Below are positions 59,985-64,000 of a stretch of 64,000 nucleotides of DNA, piece after piece; position 1 is the stretch's first letter; the number at the start of each line of letters is the position of its first letter. Position numbers and translations under genes: made by a program. Where the stretch lies: assembly GCA_035235625.1 (NCBI GenBank), contig CP141150.1:5332001-5396000 (forward strand), written 5' to 3'. Source of the stretch: Saururus chinensis (taxonomy: Eukaryota; Streptophyta; Magnoliopsida; Piperales; Saururaceae). The notes beneath the pieces were generated by a model. That model was not told the origin of the DNA and did no database searches. It saw only the letters and a list, made by a program, of their open reading frames with translations.

Positions 59985-60506
59985 CCTAAGAAAGAGTAGA
60001 TTTTCCCCAACCATTATTTTAATACGGATTTGCTCTCATGATGAAGAATATTAATGGGAGGCATGTAATATTAGAGAGGAGACTCTTAGAGATTATAAAG
60101 ATCAATACCAACAGCAACACTGCCCTTATGTGTACTAAATAGAGCCCCTACTAAGTTCCATGTAGTAGAGTATAATGTCTAAAAAATTAATATTTACTGC
60201 CCACGAGCATACTACTACGGGCCATTTGGCAACTACTTTGTGCAAGGATTTGAAGATCATTTATGGAAGAATTGACAATATCATGTTTAATAGCACCAAA
60301 ATTTGGTTGCCCATAAATTGGGAGAAGTATATTTGTTATTATCTTTGTCAATACAAATCTTAAGCAATGATAGACATAATTCAATGACAAAAGGGAGAAA
60401 TGTAATTCAATGAAAGGCCCGGTTCATACTTCGTATGAGCGGGGCTTGGCCCACAAAAATTTCTCATCCTCTTTCGTAACTTCCAAAACGAGGCCCAACC
60501 CAGTTT

Positions 60507-60510
<4 letters not shown>
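59985..60510. other. No gene seen
   Basis: AT-rich. Short ORFs on both strands (60175-60390) overlap and lack motifs. Confidence 0.4.

Positions 60511-60560
<50 letters not shown>
60511..60560. repeat. CT dinucleotide microsatellite, 25 units
   Basis: 50 bp of uninterrupted CT. It is followed by three spaced copies of CTTGTTTTGCAT (60560-60660). Confidence 0.95.
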
Positions 60561-60564
<4 letters not shown>

Positions 60565-60699
60565 TTGCATCTATCTGAGGGACTTGTTTTGCATCAGTTG
60601 CCCCCCCTCCCCCAAGTCCTTTATCTTTAGGCGCCGACATAGGACTTGTTTTGCATTTACTTTAGCCATTGCTTGATAAGGTTTTTTGGCAAAATTTGG

Positions 60700-60988
60700 C
60701 TCGATCATCCATCTTTGAGTCTATTTGAGCTGGACTTAGTCATCTTGGCCTTAACTTTTAGGTGTCTTTCCCTTAGCTAGTTTGTAATATACATGACAAA
60801 GATAAACTTCAAGAATGACTTTACATTGCAATATCCTTCATTTAGCCAATTTAGACTTCACATGGTCAGGATGATTTTAGCTCTTCATGTCTTTCACATG
60901 GTCAGGATGATTTTAGCTCTTCATGTGTTTCCTTTATCCAATTTAGACTATACATAGTCAAGGTGACTAGTTTTTCATATCATTCCTT
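60700..60988. repeat. About 60-bp tandem repeat, left part
   Basis: Units share CCTTCATTTAGCCAATTTAG, ACATGGTCAGGATGA and TTTTAGCTCTTCA. The array is cut at 60988 by a solo LTR and resumes at 63566. Its left start near 60700 is degenerate. Confidence 0.75.
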
Positions 60989-63565
60989 GTAGCATCCAGG
61001 ATTTTCAAGGTAATTTTTCTGAATTTTTGGCTATTTTCTATGAATTAATTGATGAAGAATTAGCATAGTTAGAGTTATTATGTATTAAGAGCTTAAATTG
61101 GGTAGGGTCACCTAGTGGGGACCACTATGGGGTGACTTGGCGTAGGGGCAATTTGCATCACGTACCACAATCTTCCCCATATAGAACATGCTTCTCCTCT
61201 CCCTTCCTCTATATAAAGCCTCCTCAAACAAACCCTAGCCACCATATTCTTCTTAAGCGTTGGGAAAAGCCATTAAGGCAGAAAGCTTGGAGGTTCCAGT
61301 GGCTGGAAAAGAGGGTTCATTGCCGGAAAAGGAGGCGAGGAGGAGGAGCGTGCACGAAGACACCGCCGGGAAGAGGTAGGATCCTTATTTATAAAATTCA
61401 GTTGGAGGAATAGGCTTATACTTAAAAGTTTAATCTGTTGAATATTTAGCACTACTGTAAATATTGGAACTGGATTACTGAAATCGGCAGTCGTAGTTTT
61501 GGCTTACGGTTGTTCGGTTTTATGAATATAGAATTGATGTACGTAGGAAAAGTTATGGCTGTTTGAACGTATGATAACTCTTAATGAAGTAGCTGTTGTA
61601 GAAGGGAATTTAAGATCGGTTACATGGCCTCTGCAAGAGCACAAGGCATGATCGACTCTTAAAATAAAATAAAATAAAATGAAGTTCCGTCTGCAACTTT
61701 CGGCCGACATGCCTGACTGTAAGCTTGACGGTTGCAGCCAATTGCAGAATAGTCTTGCTCGCTGCGGAATGACCGGTGCCGCCCTGGCTGCTCAAGGGTC
61801 GGCTCTGGTCTGTTCTTCGGTAACACAGACGCAGAGCGGAGTCTCTGCTGCTTGTTTTTCATGAGACAACGACACCCTGTTTCTGCGTCTAAATATTGTG
61901 AGAACTGAGGAGCAGATGGGAGATTGCACTGGTGGTGCCGAGCATGCTTTTGAACGCATCCAGGGGTCAACGGAGGAAATCACCGGTGGTTCTGGACCTG
62001 CCGGACGACTGGCGGCTCATTGGCCGTCGTCCTCTGTTTTTCCTGGGCGTGAAGAGGCAGCGGGACAGGGTGGTTGGGGGTGGTGCTTGACTTCTCACCC
62101 CATCCCGGAAGGCTGAGGAGTGGGCGGCGGAGAAGTTTCCGGCAGACCCAAGCCGCCGGACCGGCGGCGGTGCTCCAGGCCATTCTCCCTGAGCCTGCGC
62201 ACTTCTGGGAGAGGAAGAAGGCTCACGGGGAAGACGACCCCGTGACGTTTTTTCCTTGTGGGCCGACCCAGTGCATATCCTCCTGAACCGGTCTGGTCCT
62301 GAGGATTCTTGGGCCGGTTCAGTCTAAAATATTCCAATTTTGTATTTTATTAAAATACATATACAAGTATATATTTTTAATTGGTGAAAAATAATAAATA
62401 ATTAGTTTAAACCGTGCAATGGGGCGTGAGGGGTTTAAATGACTAATAGTACCTTCATTAATATTTTTAAACATACTAATTTACCTTCAGGGGTGATTAG
62501 GGGTTAATGAACGGTGTGGGAACATATTCGTTCATTTGAGTGAACGGGTAATATAAATAATTATTTTGGACTGTGCTTGTTTTATGTGGAACCTTGAGCC
62601 ATAGAGTCTTAGGTTCCTTGGAATTTTATCTGCAAAGTCTGCAAAGACTTGTTTTTCCCACGGCTAGGGAATGGTGGAGATTGCGATACGCTTCTCCATC
62701 GCCACGACGGTTTGGGTATTGACCAGAAGGTCTTTACCGCGGGTCTCCCGCAGGTCTTCCCAGGACCATATAGTGCGTACGAAAAGCGGAGTTACACAAG
62801 CATCATGGAAGGCTTGTGTTTCTTGCCAATCTGTGTCCATGAACACAGTTGGGATTCATTCCTTCAGACTCGTGGCAGGCTATTGAGAGCCCTGAGGGTT
62901 TGGGTCAAGCTGCTGTTAAGCAGTCTACTCCAAGGTTGGAGTCTGATATTAAGGGTTGTTGCAGAGATTAACTTCTGCATCAATTTTGTGTTACTTTGGT
63001 GGTTTAGTCTTTGATATTGAGGCTTTTAACACTTTGAGAATGGGTTAAGGGCTTGGTTTTAACAGAGCTAGATATCATTGGAATAAATTCTCAGTGACTT
63101 ATGATTAATATTTAAAAAAGTTAAGCTTAGTTCCTTGATGGGTTTTATAAACTTGTTGATTCTATTGAGTATAAGTGGGTATACTCATGCATCTTCGTGA
63201 TGCAGGTACCTCAGAGGAGGAGTAGCAGAGTAGCTGGTTTCGTGGAGCGGGAACTCACTGCTTTAGAGTAGGATTTGCTTTATTTCAGTAGATTGTAATA
63301 AGGCACGAGAGTTGCCATTACATACTTTATTTGTTATTCTCTATTAGTTATCAGATTTTGCACATGGACGAGACTAGGCTCTTTATTTAATGAATTCTAT
63401 CGACTATTATGATTATTCATGGTTTGATATTATCGATATGTAAAAAAAACAGCAGTCACGGATTGGGGTTATTTTAGTCGATGGTTTGCATGATTTGACT
63501 TAAAAAAAAAAAATTTCCGCTGCATTTACTTTCAAAATGTTATTTAGAAAACCTCGGCCGTGACA
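60989..63565 (+). repeat. Solo LTR, 2,577 bp, perfect 5-bp duplication
   Basis: TGTAGCATCCAGGATTTT...CTCGGCCGTGACA is flanked by TTCCT at 60984-60988 and 63566-63570. A TATA box (CCTCTATATAAAGCC) lies at about 61205 and a GC-richer segment at 61700-62300. The part 62645-62960 is homologous to 14105-14440 in the gypsy-type relic. There is no internal region, so this is a solo LTR. The short ORFs inside are overlapping and motif-free. Confidence 0.92.
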
Positions 63566-64000
63566 TTCCTTTAGCTAATTTGGACTATAAATGACAAATA
63601 TCATGACTTTAATGTTTCACATCCTTCATTTAGCAAATTTGGACTAGACATGACCAATCAATTTGGACTATACATAGTCGGGATGACTTTAACCTTTTAA
63701 TCATTCATTTAGCCAATTTGCATTAGACATGGCTAAGATGACTATAATTTTTTACGTCCTTTAGCCAATTTGGACTAGACATGACCACGATGATTTTAAC
63801 TTTTCACATTATTTCTTTAGCCATTTTGGACTAGATATGGCCACAATGACTTTAATTTTTCACATCCATTCTTTAACTAATTTAGAGTAAACATAGCCAA
63901 GATAATTTTAACTTTTCACATCCTTCATTTAGACAATTTAGACATGACATGGCAAGGATGACTTTAGTTTGCAATGTTCTTCCTTTAGCCAATTTGGACA
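63566..64000. repeat. About 60-bp tandem repeat, right part, runs off the window
   Basis: Seven or so units with the core TTTAGCCAATTTGGACTAGA, CATGGCCA.GATGA and TTTAACTTTTCACATCCTTC, mutually diverged. Together with 60700-60988 it forms one array interrupted by the solo LTR. It continues past position 64000, so its full size is unknown. Confidence 0.88.

Overview
This is eukaryotic, almost certainly angiosperm, nuclear DNA. Genes are sparse, introns are present, and most of the window is nested plant transposons: Ty1/copia and Ty3/gypsy-type LTR elements, a Mutator-like element, and hAT-, CACTA- and Stowaway-like non-autonomous elements. A monocot with a fairly large genome is my tentative guess, based on the GC-rich single-exon dirigent gene and several Stowaway-like elements. 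The species cannot be fixed from sequence alone. I see no rRNA, no convincing tRNA, no CRISPR array and no prokaryotic operon.

Host genes. There are two clear intact genes, both on the minus strand. One is an isolated dirigent-type secreted protein (17324-17884). The other is a large Toc159-family chloroplast import receptor of the Toc132/Toc120 type (48460-52389), whose 5' UTR contains an intron. An ATL-like RING-H2 gene (56323-56893, minus) is broken by a frameshift between its fifth and sixth zinc ligands. On the plus strand, two short exons that join in frame (55973-56044 and 56175-56306) look like the 3' end of an unrecognised gene and stop 16 bp short of that RING gene. Two more coding-like scraps (21220-21348 and 57880-58092, minus) are weak.

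Layout. 1-7.4 kb: a fold-back element, a decayed Mutator-like element (1.6-4.9 kb), then a 5'-truncated copia element with its 3' LTR (to 7383). 7.4-17.1 kb: a hAT MITE, a CACTA-like repeat field, a TAGGGGTG-type element and a long gypsy-type LTR relic. 17.3-17.9 kb: the dirigent gene. 18-25.3 kb: low-complexity DNA and a 1.6-kb hAT-like element with nested smaller elements. 25.3-45.1 kb: a stack of LTRs. One family occurs three times (25314-28688, 29903-33367, 42089-45059), and a separate 5.06-kb LTR (33562-38622) lies in opposite orientation. Two of these LTRs split a single copia pol gene, and each is bounded by a perfect 5-bp target duplication. 45-48.4 kb: purine-rich DNA holding another LTR fragment. 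48.4-58 kb: the gene island (TOC, 3' exons, RING pseudogene), with a 955-bp hAT-like element inside. 58-64 kb: small elements, a (CT)25 run, and a tandem repeat of about 60 bp that runs off the window and is split by a 2.58-kb solo LTR with a perfect TTCCT duplication.

The genes show no sign of acting together. The main content is transposon stratigraphy: most ends and target duplications can be read directly. Nothing here amounts to a clearly new biological system. The points most worth a second look are the nested LTR stack with family-specific minisatellites, the three long AT runs that all fall inside hAT-type elements, and the unidentified 3' exons.
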